From: Chlamydiales bacterium
GTDB taxonomy: Bacteria; Chlamydiota; Chlamydiia; Chlamydiales; SM23-39
Length of the DNA stretch: 64,000 nucleotides
Reading direction: 5' to 3'
NCBI GenBank assembly: GCA_030681135.1
Contig: JAUXXF010000006.1
Location: 1-64,000, forward strand
Of the stretch, positions 1 to 7,564 are shown piece after piece. Within the stretch, counting starts at the first letter, position 1; each line of letters starts with the position of its first letter. The notes under the pieces were generated by a model. That model saw only the letters and a program-made list of their open reading frames with translations. It made no database searches and was not told the origin of the DNA. Position numbers and translations under genes: made by a program.

Positions 1-89
1 CACGCAGCCCAAATGAAGATTATTTGTGATAAGTGGTATAAAAATTTATTTACATAAAATCTGCGCATTTCATAGCATTTGATTAAACT
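1..89. other. Left-edge intergenic sequence
   Basis: A/T-rich sequence before the miniature repeat element. I see no gene, RNA or convincing promoter in it; the upstream gene, if any, lies outside the window. Confidence 0.4.
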
Positions 90-254
90 TATACCCAAAC
101 AACTTGAAGAATTGGGATTTTGGTAAGGAGGCTCCTCAGAATTTTTTGTCTGGAGTGAGAGACCATTGCCGGAGGCAAGGCGCGAATGAAGACAAAAATT
201 CTGAGTTAAAGCCAACGACGCCAAAAACCAATTCTTTCAAGTTGTTTGGGTATA
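90..254. repeat. MITE-like palindromic element
   Basis: The two ends are inverted copies of each other: positions 90-115 and 228-254 match as 26/27-bp terminal inverted repeats that differ by one A insertion, each beginning TATACCCAAAC from the outside. Inside, 137-151 and 190-203 pair again, and 167-179 forms the tip, so the whole 165 bp can fold into one long imperfect hairpin. No transposase is encoded. The right end recurs as a solo fragment at 40987-41033, so it is a dispersed family. It most likely moves with a transposase encoded elsewhere; this is inference. An open frame that begins inside the element at 104 runs into the next gene but is probably accidental. Confidence 0.75.
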
Positions 255-274
255 TTGAAATCTGGAGAAAATCT

Positions 275-460
275 ATGTGGATATGTGCACTGTTTTTGCC
301 TCTCTTGGCTCAAATGGATCCCCTACCAACGCTTGAAGAAGAGTCTTTTTCTGAAGAAGAAATTGTTTTCTTAGAAGATCTCTCTGAAATTTATGAGATT
401 GAATTTGACGCGGATGATGCAGAAGATGATGAACAGCTAAATATCTCATGCCCCGATTAA
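275..460 (+). CDS. Small acidic exported or membrane protein
   Basis: A 61-residue protein that I do not recognise. I chose ATG 275 because GGAG at 263-266 lies at a normal distance, and because the longer frame from 104 starts inside a repeat element. Residues 1-12 are hydrophobic (MWICALFLPLLA) and could be a short signal or anchor. The rest is very acidic, with clusters EEESFSEEE and DADDAEDDEQ. Its last 13 bases overlap the start of the following Yip1-like gene, which suggests translational coupling. It could act as a small accessory to the membrane proteins downstream, but nothing in the sequence shows this. Confidence 0.5.
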   Translation: MWICALFLPLLAQMDPLPTLEEESFSEEEIVFLEDLSEIYEIEFDADDAEDDEQLNISCPD

Positions 461-1077
461 ATCCTTGGAGCTCGATGTGGTTTCATCCTCGGAAAACAAT
501 CCGCTCCGTGGTGGATTCCAATCCGCGTTATGGAGTCTTTTTCCTTTCTACGATTTACATCTTGCAGACATTCTTTGTTCTTTTTAATTTTTGGTCGTTA
601 GGCTTTAAATTTTCTCACTATCATTTACTTATCCCTTCAATCCTCGCAGCCCCTCTTTTAGGTATGGTCTGGATAGGCTTGTATGGACGAATTTTGCAAT
701 TTGTAAGTCGTCTGTTTCGAGGACGCGCACCGCGCTGTCATCTTCAAGCAGCTTTAGCTTGGTCCAGACTGCCCATGACCCTCTCTCTTCTCTTATGGGG
801 AGGACTATGGCTGAATGACCCGAATAAACTCTTTATTCAGTACGGCCCTGGAACTCTTACTCTGCTATTGCACGCCAGTTTATTTATTCTTAAGCTATGG
901 ACGATCATCTTGTTTATCCAAGCGATCCGAGAAGTCCAGCAATTTAATTTACTGAAAACAATCGGCACATTATTCATTTCTTGGGCAATTTATTCATTTA
1001 TTTTTTTATTAACAATTCTTTCTATAAAGATTCTATCCATTTATTTATCATCAACTTCCGCAATATTTTTTAATTAA
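448..1077 (+). CDS. Yip1-domain membrane protein (copy 1)
   Basis: A 209-residue integral membrane protein. It opens with a short cytoplasmic amphipathic stretch carrying the motif W-x-x-P-R/K-x-T-I-R followed by NPRYG, which is the usual entry to bacterial Yip1-family proteins. About five hydrophobic segments follow (roughly residues 30-48, 61-85, 105-122, 135-160 and 175-200). The middle A-x-A-W-S-R-x-P motif is typical of the family. The next gene is a paralogue with the same layout. In bacteria this family has no settled function; a role in membrane organisation is only a guess. It overlaps the small acidic gene by 13 bases. Confidence 0.75.
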   Translation: MPRLNPWSSMWFHPRKTIRSVVDSNPRYGVFFLSTIYILQTFFVLFNFWSLGFKFSHYHLLIPSILAAPLLGMVWIGLYGRILQFVSRLFRGRAPRCHLQAALAWSRLPMTLSLLLWGGLWLNDPNKLFIQYGPGTLTLLLHASLFILKLWTIILFIQAIREVQQFNLLKTIGTLFISWAIYSFIFLLTILSIKILSIYLSSTSAIFFN

Positions 1078-1142
1078 TGTTGAAAAAATTAAATAATTAA
1101 TTTTATACTCAACTTAAGAGACTCTCTCAAGGCAAAGGTTCT

Positions 1143-1760
1143 ATGGAAGACACTTTTCGTCCGTGGCTAGAAATTTGGACGCGGCCTCGAGCCACAATCC
1201 GTCGAATTATTCAGGAAAACCCTAATCGTTCCTTATGGGTTTTAGCGTTTATTTATGGCCTGGGCTCTCTATTAAACAACGCACAAAGCCTTTCTTTAGG
1301 ACTACAGTTTAATCTATTTACTATCTTTCTGATCGCCGCCATTTTCGCCCCTATTTGGGGATATATATTTTTTTCTCTTTGGAGCTTCGTAGTTTATTTA
1401 GTAGGTAAAATGTTTAAAGGGGCCGGCTCGTTTCAACAGATAAGAGCTGCCTATGCATGGTCATGCGTCCCCTTTATTATCAACATTGGTTTATGGATTC
1501 TTTTGGCAGTTCTTTTTGGTCAAAATCTCTTTATCTCAGGAATGGCAAACGTCGCTATATCCAACACTTTAATTTTTGTCTTATTTTTTGCTTTAACAAC
1601 CCGCTTAGTGCTAGCAGTTTGGTCGCTAGTCATCTACTTTAATGCGTTAGCTGAAGTGCAAAAATATAGCCTACTAAAGGCAATTTTGAATGTTGTGATT
1701 GCTGGATTCTTACTTGCTTTAGTTGTGTGGACTCTTTGGAGTTTATACCCGACGAAATGA
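1143..1760 (+). CDS. Yip1-domain membrane protein (copy 2)
   Basis: A 205-residue paralogue of the preceding protein. It has the same entry motif (W-T-R-P-R-A-T-I-R-R then ENPNRS), the same A-Y-A-W-S-x-V-P motif near residue 105, and about five transmembrane segments. AAGG lies at 1133-1136 just before the ATG. The 65-bp gap before it is A/T rich. Its stop codon overlaps an ATG at 1757 (ATGA), although the following gene probably starts at 1784. Together with copy 1 and the secreted protein downstream it forms a likely operon for envelope proteins. Function unknown. Confidence 0.75.
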   Translation: MEDTFRPWLEIWTRPRATIRRIIQENPNRSLWVLAFIYGLGSLLNNAQSLSLGLQFNLFTIFLIAAIFAPIWGYIFFSLWSFVVYLVGKMFKGAGSFQQIRAAYAWSCVPFIINIGLWILLAVLFGQNLFISGMANVAISNTLIFVLFFALTTRLVLAVWSLVIYFNALAEVQKYSLLKAILNVVIAGFLLALVVWTLWSLYPTK

Positions 1761-1783
1761 GTCAAAAAACCAAGGATAACGTT

Positions 1784-2347
1784 ATGAACCGTCTTTCGTT
1801 AAAAAAAGCTGGAATCTGGACCCTCATCGTGTCTCTGTTGGCCCTCCACTTCCTCACACAAAACAAAGCCTATGCAGACGAGCCTTCCTCATGGGATTAC
1901 GTCACCTCTCAAACAGGTGAGTGCCAAATTGATTTTCCAGTGCGCCCACAAATGATGCAACAATCTTTCCAAATCTCAGATGATGGATTACGTCTACACT
2001 ACGACGTCTATATAGCGCCTTTTGAAAATAAAGGGGTATGTCTTTTACTGATTGCCCATTATCCCATGCCAATCTTACCAGGAAATGAACTTGCAGGACT
2101 CGAAGGATTATTAAACGGCCTTATTGGGCATAGTCCAGACAATAAACTAACTTTTGCTAAATTGATAGATCTCAATGGAGTTTCTGCCATCGATTTTCTT
2201 ATTCATAACAAAGCCAATTACTTTCGAGGGCTTACCTTTATGATCAACAGCAAACTCTACCTGATTGCAATGGAAGGGAAAAAAGAATTTTTAAACGAAC
2301 TTATTTTCTTGCGCTTTTCCAAGTCTTTTCAGCATCAAAACCCGTAA
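1784..2347 (+). CDS. Secreted hypothetical protein
   Basis: A 187-residue protein with a clear Sec signal peptide: a positive N-terminus (MNRLSLKK), a hydrophobic core to about residue 27, and a cleavage site near AYA-DE. I chose ATG 1784 because AAGGA precedes it by seven bases and because this start gives the clean signal peptide. An in-frame ATG at 1757 overlaps the stop of the Yip1 gene and would add nine polar residues. The mature part has no motif I recognise; it looks like a small alpha/beta periplasmic domain (W-D-Y-V-T-S-Q-T-G-E-C near its start). Its last 13 bases overlap the convergent barrel gene. Confidence 0.6.
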   Translation: MNRLSLKKAGIWTLIVSLLALHFLTQNKAYADEPSSWDYVTSQTGECQIDFPVRPQMMQQSFQISDDGLRLHYDVYIAPFENKGVCLLLIAHYPMPILPGNELAGLEGLLNGLIGHSPDNKLTFAKLIDLNGVSAIDFLIHNKANYFRGLTFMINSKLYLIAMEGKKEFLNELIFLRFSKSFQHQNP

Positions 2348-3222
2348 TTGAACATAGCGCCACCATAAGGAGCTGCGCCAACATCTGTATAGAGCGAATT
2401 GTGACCTGTCTGATTTTTGATATAAAAATTGCCACCAAAGTTACAGCCGCCAAATACTTCCGCTTCTAAACGGAGAAAAATCTCATAGCGGAGGTTGAAC
2501 TCCAATCCGATGCTCGAGTAACTAAATACAGAATTTGGCTGACTCTCGTGAGAGCCGGTGCGGAAACGCTCCTTCAAAGGGCGTCCCTTCAAAGCCAAAC
2601 TCCAATGAGTATCAAATTTATACTGGATCATATAGTCGATAGGGAAAATACATAAGAAAAGCCACTTTTCACGCCATGTATAATCAAACCCAATGACTGG
2701 GTAGACTTGAGCCCCTTCCATCCCGGTGTAGCCATACGCACCTACATGGTAATGCCACTTCGGCCAAATCTCGTAGGAACCCCAAATAAGCGTCGAAAAG
2801 AGGCTATATTTTCCATCCCCAAAATGATGCGTATCCATATTACAATCAGCTCGCGCAATCCAACGCCATTTTTCTAAAGCGTTCGTAAAAAACGTCAAAG
2901 CAAACTGCACAAAATCAAAACGGGTTGATTCGAACTTTGGATTTCGATCCCAGTTCATCTCAAATGTATTCCAATCCACGCGAGGAATGAAAAAATTTTG
3001 CTCATTGACCGGAACAATCATATGAACAAAGCCGCCCGCCTTATTGAAGACAAGATCCCCCCCTAAAGGAGTTTTGCTCAAAGAAGCACTTCCTAAGAAA
3101 ATCGCATTGGCTCCAGCATGCAAGGGGTGAACGTCCCAATAAGTATAATTTCTCTCATCAGCAGCAAAAGCTGTAATACTTAAAGAACACGCTAAAAGAA
3201 GATTTCTTCGAAAAAAAGACAT
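2335..3222 (-). CDS. Putative outer-membrane beta-barrel protein
   Basis: A 295-residue protein with a signal peptide (MSFFRRNLLLACSLSITAFA, cut near AFA-AD). The mature part is rich in aromatic residues and alternating hydrophobic/polar strands, with many W and Y, and it ends in Phe (YGF), as outer-membrane barrels do. These are the grounds for calling it a barrel; I cannot name a family with certainty. A small DUF378 gene lies upstream on the same strand, with a hairpin between them. A porin or envelope structural role is possible. The 3' end overlaps the convergent secreted-protein gene. Confidence 0.6.
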   Translation of the reverse strand: MSFFRRNLLLACSLSITAFAADERNYTYWDVHPLHAGANAIFLGSASLSKTPLGGDLVFNKAGGFVHMIVPVNEQNFFIPRVDWNTFEMNWDRNPKFESTRFDFVQFALTFFTNALEKWRWIARADCNMDTHHFGDGKYSLFSTLIWGSYEIWPKWHYHVGAYGYTGMEGAQVYPVIGFDYTWREKWLFLCIFPIDYMIQYKFDTHWSLALKGRPLKERFRTGSHESQPNSVFSYSSIGLEFNLRYEIFLRLEAEVFGGCNFGGNFYIKNQTGHNSLYTDVGAAPYGGAMFNYGF

Positions 3223-3238
3223 TCTTGAACAATAGTCG

Positions 3239-3265
3239 AAAGCCCCTTTTTTTTAAAGAGGCTTT
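3239..3265 (-). terminator. Hairpin between DUF378 and barrel genes
   Basis: Positions 3239-3249 pair with 3255-3265 (11-bp stem, one mismatch, A/T loop). Read on the minus strand it follows the DUF378 stop and precedes the barrel gene start. It lacks a long U-run, so it may attenuate rather than stop transcription. Confidence 0.4.
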
Positions 3266-3277
3266 AAACAGAAAAAA

Positions 3278-3541
3278 TTACCGCTGCCTTTTTTTGCCAC
3301 AGCAATCACAATCAGGTCCACAGTTTTTGCAACCGCAGCCACACACTCTTCCCTTGCAGCAAACGCAACCTAACGCAAAAAGACCTGCCAAACCTACCAG
3401 CGAATAAACGACTCGAGCCCCTGTAGAAGACACGCCCCCGAATATTTCAGCGACTAAATCATATTGAAAGAAGCCAACAAGCCCCCAATTTAGCGCGCCC
3501 ACAACAATAAGAAGCTTAACTATACACTTTACGGCTTTCAT
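3278..3541 (-). CDS. DUF378-family membrane protein with Cys-rich tail
   Basis: An 87-residue protein. Residues 8-30 contain the family pattern G-A-L-N-W-G-L-V-G-F followed by D-L-V-A-E-I-F-G, and residues 45-58 carry Y-S-L-V-G-L-A-G-L; both are typical of DUF378 (YuzA-like) two-helix membrane proteins. The C-terminus is an unusual run of CC, C-G-C-G-C and C-x-C-C clusters (11 Cys in 28 residues). That could bind metal or form disulfides; this is inference. GGAGG lies just upstream of the start (3549-3553 read on the minus strand). It may be co-transcribed with the barrel protein downstream. Confidence 0.7.
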   Translation of the reverse strand: MKAVKCIVKLLIVVGALNWGLVGFFQYDLVAEIFGGVSSTGARVVYSLVGLAGLFALGCVCCKGRVCGCGCKNCGPDCDCCGKKRQR

Positions 3542-3648
3542 AACATCCCTCCTGTAACAGCCGGAAAATACCCATCCTTGAGTACCTTTCCCTTTATAAT
3601 CTCATCCTAATGAATTTTTTAAAGATTGTCTATGATAAATCTAGAACC

Positions 3649-3677
3649 TTGACTTACCTTATCTTACATGTTATTCT
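3649..3677 (+). promoter_or_regulatory. Sigma-70-type promoter of gatCAB
   Basis: TTGACT at 3649-3654 and TATTCT at 3672-3677, separated by 17 bases, lie 23 bases before the gatC start. The geometry and hexamers fit the major chlamydial sigma factor. Confidence 0.65.
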
Positions 3678-3700
3678 AAACAATTTCTCATGGATTATTT

Positions 3701-4003
3701 ATGTCAGACTTTGATAATCAGACGCTTAAACGCTTAAAAGAGCTATGCCGGATCGACTGCAGCCCTGAAGAAGATCTCGATATTCTTGCCTCTTTGCAAA
3801 AAATTCTCGGTTATGTTGAGCAACTAAAAGAAGTTGATACAAGCGGCGTAGCCCCATGCAGTTATGTTTTACGTTCTATGCTTATCAATCAGATGCGAGA
3901 AGATCAGGTTCAAGAGTCCCATTTACGCGAACAATTTATGCATAACGCTCCAGACCAAATCGGGGGGATGATTCGCGTGCCTCCTGTAATGAAGACGCCA
4001 TGA
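3701..4003 (+). CDS. gatC: Asp/Glu-tRNA amidotransferase subunit C
   Basis: A 100-residue small subunit of the GatCAB amidotransferase, which turns Glu-tRNA(Gln) and Asp-tRNA(Asn) into their amide forms. It stabilises GatA and ties it to GatB. The sequence shows the GatC layout: an N-terminal helix (L-K-R-L-K-E-L-C-R-I), a second helix ending in I-L-G-Y-V-E-Q-L-K-E-V-D-T-S-G-V, then the P-x-x-x-V-L-R motif and a polar tail. Its stop overlaps the gatA start by ATGA. Expression probably starts from the promoter at 3649-3677. Confidence 0.93.
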   Translation: MSDFDNQTLKRLKELCRIDCSPEEDLDILASLQKILGYVEQLKEVDTSGVAPCSYVLRSMLINQMREDQVQESHLREQFMHNAPDQIGGMIRVPPVMKTP

Positions 4004-5466
4004 ACTTACACCATTTTTCTGCCACTCAGCTTCGAGACGGTTTTCTACAAGGACATTATACGGCTGTCGACATTGCCGAATATTTTTTACGGCGCGTCGA
4101 ACAATATAACCAGCAGTTAGGAGCCTTTTTATCAATTCTCGGACCTCGCATGCTCCTAAAAGCAGAAGCTTTAGATCGAAAACGTTCTCATAATCAACCT
4201 CTTGGTAGATTAGCAGGGGTTCCTGTCGCCATCAAAGACAACATGCACATCTCTCAGGAAATCACCTCTTGCGCCTCAAAATTTCTCAGCAACTACCGGG
4301 CCCCCTTCGAGGCCACCGCAGTCCGTCTCCTAGAAGAAGAAGATGCGCTCATCATCGGCAAAACAAACCTCGATGAATTTGCCATGGGCTCTTCTAATGA
4401 GCATTCTGCGTATTTTAACGCTCATAATCCATGGGACATCTCCTGCTCCCCAGGCGGCTCTTCTGGAGGATCAGCAGCTTGCGTAGCAGCAAGACTTGCC
4501 CTGATCTCCACAGGAAGCGATACGGGAGGATCCATCCGCCAGCCTGCAAGCCTTTGCGGAGTAGTAGGCTACAAACCTACTTATGGCCGCGTATCTCGCT
4601 ATGGGTTAGTGGCATTTGGTTCTTCGCTCGATCAAATTGGACCTCTAACAACGAGCGTTGCGGACGTAGCAACCGTTATGGAAATCATAGGCCGTCACTG
4701 TCCTCTGGATGCAACAAGTCTCGATCTGCCTTCAGAATCTTATAACCTCGGTGGCGATCTCAAAGACGTAAAAGTTGGCATTCCCCATCATCTCTTAGAG
4801 CATCTAAAGCCCGAGGCGAAAGCGAATTTTGAAGAAAGCATTCATGTGCTTCGTTCTTTGGGCGCTACAACAGTCGACATCAATCTCGACATCTTAAAAT
4901 ACTCGATTGCAGTTTACTATATTTTAGCGACAGCCGAAGCTTCAACAAACCTAGCTAGATTCGATGGGATCCGCTATGGCCTCCGCGCGAAAGACGCCAA
5001 AACGCTCGACGAGGTCTATGATTTATCTCGCAAAGCAGGTTTTGGCCGCGAAGTAAAAAAGAGAATCATGCTAGGAACATACGTGCTTTCCGCTGGATTT
5101 CAGGACGCTTTTTATAAAAAAGCACAAAAAGTGCGAACGCTAATGATTGAAGCTTTTACAGAAGCCTTTGCGGGTTGCGATGTCGTCGCTATGCCCGTGG
5201 CTCCTTCGAGCGCTTTTCCGCTGGGGTCGATTAGCGACCCTCTTGAAATGTATTTGCAAGATATATTCACCATCCCCGCAAACCTAGCAGGGCTTCCTGC
5301 TATCAGCATCCCTTCAGGATTTGACACTCGCCATAGGCCGTTTGGTCTACAGTTGATTGGCCCTCAGCTCTGCGACGTTCCTCTTATTCAATACGCTTAC
5401 GCGTTTGAACAAGCTACCCGCCATACGCAAAAAATCCCGCCATTATTCGATGAGGTATCCCCATGA
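4000..5466 (+). CDS. gatA: Asp/Glu-tRNA amidotransferase subunit A
   Basis: A 488-residue amidase-signature enzyme that releases ammonia from glutamine for transamidation of misacylated tRNA. The catalytic Ser-cisSer-Lys triad is visible: Lys in V-P-V-A-I-K-D-N (near residue 79), and the two Ser in the stretch C-S-P-G-G-S-S-G-G-S-A and G-S-D-T-G-G-S-I-R-Q-P (near residues 154 and 178). Length is normal for GatA. The gene overlaps gatC and gatB by four bases on each side, so the three subunits are translationally coupled. Chlamydiae depend on this route for Gln- and Asn-tRNA. Confidence 0.96.
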   Translation: MNLHHFSATQLRDGFLQGHYTAVDIAEYFLRRVEQYNQQLGAFLSILGPRMLLKAEALDRKRSHNQPLGRLAGVPVAIKDNMHISQEITSCASKFLSNYRAPFEATAVRLLEEEDALIIGKTNLDEFAMGSSNEHSAYFNAHNPWDISCSPGGSSGGSAACVAARLALISTGSDTGGSIRQPASLCGVVGYKPTYGRVSRYGLVAFGSSLDQIGPLTTSVADVATVMEIIGRHCPLDATSLDLPSESYNLGGDLKDVKVGIPHHLLEHLKPEAKANFEESIHVLRSLGATTVDINLDILKYSIAVYYILATAEASTNLARFDGIRYGLRAKDAKTLDEVYDLSRKAGFGREVKKRIMLGTYVLSAGFQDAFYKKAQKVRTLMIEAFTEAFAGCDVVAMPVAPSSAFPLGSISDPLEMYLQDIFTIPANLAGLPAISIPSGFDTRHRPFGLQLIGPQLCDVPLIQYAYAFEQATRHTQKIPPLFDEVSP

Positions 5467-6932
5467 CACCCGTCTCTTACGATGAATGGGAGCCAGTTGT
5501 TGGCCTCGAAATCCACGTACAGCTAAACACCAAATCCAAATTATTTAGCTCAGCAGCCAATCATTTTGGAGATGAACCAAATACAAATATTTCCGTTGTA
5601 TGCACAGGACAGCCAGGAGCTTTGCCAGTCTTAAATAAAGAAGCGGTTCGTAAAGCTGTTCAATTCGGACTGGCTATCAAAGCAGAGATTTCTCTTGTCA
5701 GCACGTTTGATCGAAAATCTTATTTCTACCCCGATTCTCCTAGGAACTTTCAAATCACCCAATTTGAGCATCCCATCATTACTGGAGGAAAGATTACAGC
5801 TTTTGTAGATGGCCATGCAAAAACCTTCCATATCAATAGAGCCCACTTGGAAGATGACGCAGGGATGCTGAAACATTTTACCACTTTTGCTGGAGTTGAC
5901 TACAACCGAGCAGGAGCCCCGCTCATTGAAATCGTCTCTGAACCATGCATTCACTCCGGAAAAGAAGCTTCCAGCTACGCTTCGGCGATTCGGGCCATCT
6001 TGCTCTATCTGGACGTTTCCGATGGCAATATGGATGAAGGAAGTTTGCGGATGGATGCCAATATTTCTGTTCGTCCAAAAGGTTCTAGCGAGCTCAGACC
6101 TCGTATTGAAATCAAGAACATGAATTCCTTTAGTTTTCTGGAAATGGCTATAGAGTCGGAATTTAAAAGACAAGTCGCCCTCTACAAAAAAAACCCAGAC
6201 GTTGCGCCTCAAGAATTGATCCTTCCTGGGACTTATCGATGGGATCCTGAGAAAAAAGAAGCCATCTTAATGCGCAGAAAAGAAACAGCTGATGATTATC
6301 GCTATTTTCCTGAACCAGATCTTGTGCCCATCACTCTCACTCAAAGCTACATTGACCAAATCCGAAACACTCTTCCTGAATTACCTGCAGAGCGTTACGG
6401 GCGCTATCAAACTGAGCTAAACTTAACGCCCTATGCAGCAGCTCTTTTGATCAATGACAAACCTCTTTGCGACTATTTTGAAAGAACGCTAACTCTCTAT
6501 TCTGACCCTCGCAAACTATGTAATTGGGTAAGCGTAGAGTTTCCTGGACGCCTTAAAGAAAGCGGTCAAACCTTAGACTCCATCGGCATCCCCCCAGCTC
6601 ATGTTGCCAAGTTATTACAAATGATCGATACAGGACTTATCACAGGCCGAATCGCCAAACAAGTAGCCGATGATATGGTCGCATCTCCTGGCCTGGATCC
6701 TGAAACGATTGTGAAACAAAATCCCGATTATTCAGCCGTCAATAACGCCTCAGAAATCGAGCCTCTTGTAGATCAGGTACTGAAAGACAACCCATCTTCC
6801 ATTGCCGATTATAAAGCAGGCAGAGAAAAAGCTTTGGCCTTTTTGGTCGGACAGGTGATGAAGCTCTCCAAAGGGAAAGCCTCCCCTGCTATTGTCAATG
6901 AACTCATTTTAAAGAAAATAGGTGCAATGTGA
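5463..6932 (+). CDS. gatB: Asp/Glu-tRNA amidotransferase subunit B
   Basis: A 489-residue kinase-like subunit that binds the tRNA and activates the side-chain carboxylate with ATP. The sequence begins with the GatB signature W-E-P-V-V-G-L-E-I-H-V-Q-L and contains the conserved stretch Y-F-Y-P-D-S-P-R-N-F-Q-I-T-Q, L-E-D-D-A-G-M, D-Y-N-R-A-G-A-P-L-I-E-I-V-S-E-P and the YqeY-like tail (A-L-A-F-L-V-G-Q-V-M-K). Length is standard. It overlaps gatA by ATGA and the next small gene by GTGA. Confidence 0.96.
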   Translation: MTPVSYDEWEPVVGLEIHVQLNTKSKLFSSAANHFGDEPNTNISVVCTGQPGALPVLNKEAVRKAVQFGLAIKAEISLVSTFDRKSYFYPDSPRNFQITQFEHPIITGGKITAFVDGHAKTFHINRAHLEDDAGMLKHFTTFAGVDYNRAGAPLIEIVSEPCIHSGKEASSYASAIRAILLYLDVSDGNMDEGSLRMDANISVRPKGSSELRPRIEIKNMNSFSFLEMAIESEFKRQVALYKKNPDVAPQELILPGTYRWDPEKKEAILMRRKETADDYRYFPEPDLVPITLTQSYIDQIRNTLPELPAERYGRYQTELNLTPYAAALLINDKPLCDYFERTLTLYSDPRKLCNWVSVEFPGRLKESGQTLDSIGIPPAHVAKLLQMIDTGLITGRIAKQVADDMVASPGLDPETIVKQNPDYSAVNNASEIEPLVDQVLKDNPSSIADYKAGREKALAFLVGQVMKLSKGKASPAIVNELILKKIGAM

Positions 6933-7243
6933 AATGGATTTTGTCTATCTATAGTGCAATTTTGTTAGCTGGAGGAATTTTTGGTTATATGGAAAAAGGA
7001 AGCCAAATCTCCCTTTATATGGCCATTGCCATGAGCTCTCTTACCATGCTTTTCACCTATCTTCTTGCTAAAAAGAAAATAAGCCCCACTGTCATCTTAT
7101 GGTTAACAGGCGGTTTTACAGGAGTCTTCATCGTTCGATATATGCTGACAGGAAAACTCGTTCCAGCCTTGTTTGCTCTGATCTCTTTAGCTGTTTTTAT
7201 AGTTTCTCAGAGACTTCGCGGCCATCTCTCGGACGCTGTCTAG
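6929..7243 (+). CDS. TMEM14/UPF0136-like small membrane protein
   Basis: A 104-residue protein with four hydrophobic helices. The N-terminal pattern G-G-I-F-G-Y-M-E-K-G-S-x-x-S-L and the matching second half (G-G-F-T-G-V-F) resemble the TMEM14/UPF0136 family, also found in some bacteria. It starts at GTG 6929, inside the gatB stop (GTGA overlap), so it is translated together with gatCAB, though no functional link is known. Its last 57 bases overlap the convergent SH2-like gene. Role unknown. Confidence 0.6.
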   Translation: MKWILSIYSAILLAGGIFGYMEKGSQISLYMAIAMSSLTMLFTYLLAKKKISPTVILWLTGGFTGVFIVRYMLTGKLVPALFALISLAVFIVSQRLRGHLSDAV

Positions 7244-7561
7244 AAGAGCGCTTATATCAGGGTAAAACTGATACTGTCGATCATGCAGATTGGGATTGTC
7301 CTGGTAAAAAGTCCAACCATCAACTGTATGAATCACCCAATAATCGACCATTTTTTTTTGAGGTTCTACAACAGTTAATAAATAACTCTGGAGCGCCTCA
7401 TGATTTTCTTTTGCTAAGCCTTGAGTCATCCATCCTGACAACTGATCTGGCTGCCGGAAAACAAACGCCCCAACAGGCTGGCCTGCCAAAATCTGTTCTG
7501 CTTTTATACGAGAAATAGATCCTTCCCAATGAGGAAGATCTTGGTTTACTTTATCAAGCAT
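7187..7561 (-). CDS. Stand-alone SH2-like domain protein
   Basis: A 124-residue protein whose residues 10-110 follow the SH2 fold order. W12-E-G-S-I-S-R18-x-x-A-E-Q-I-L matches the opening W-x-G-x-I-S-R-x-x-A-E-x-L-L; G31-A-F-V-F-R36 matches the G-x-F-L-V-R strand with its phosphotyrosine-binding Arg; Y60-L-L-T-V-V matches Y-x-L-S-V; then comes a strand D-Y-W-V-I-H, G-W-T-F-Y, and the closing helix F-Y-P-D-I-S-A-L-L-D-S-V. The His usual in the fourth strand appears replaced by Tyr. SH2 domains bind phosphotyrosine peptides in eukaryotes and are rare in bacteria. It starts three bases after the stop of the hydrolase gene, so they form an operon. Fold assignment is by eye. Confidence 0.65.
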   Translation of the reverse strand: MLDKVNQDLPHWEGSISRIKAEQILAGQPVGAFVFRQPDQLSGWMTQGLAKENHEALQSYLLTVVEPQKKMVDYWVIHTVDGWTFYQDNPNLHDRQYQFYPDISALLDSVREMAAKSLRNYKNS

Positions 7562-7564
7562 TTT

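Noticed and set aside
104..274. Upstream extension of the small acidic protein
   Set aside because: These codons lie in the palindromic element and lack a ribosome site; the start at 275 has one.
5631..6212. 193-codon open frame on the minus strand inside gatB
   Set aside because: It is wholly inside a certain gene, shows no family motif and is a shadow of gatB codon use.
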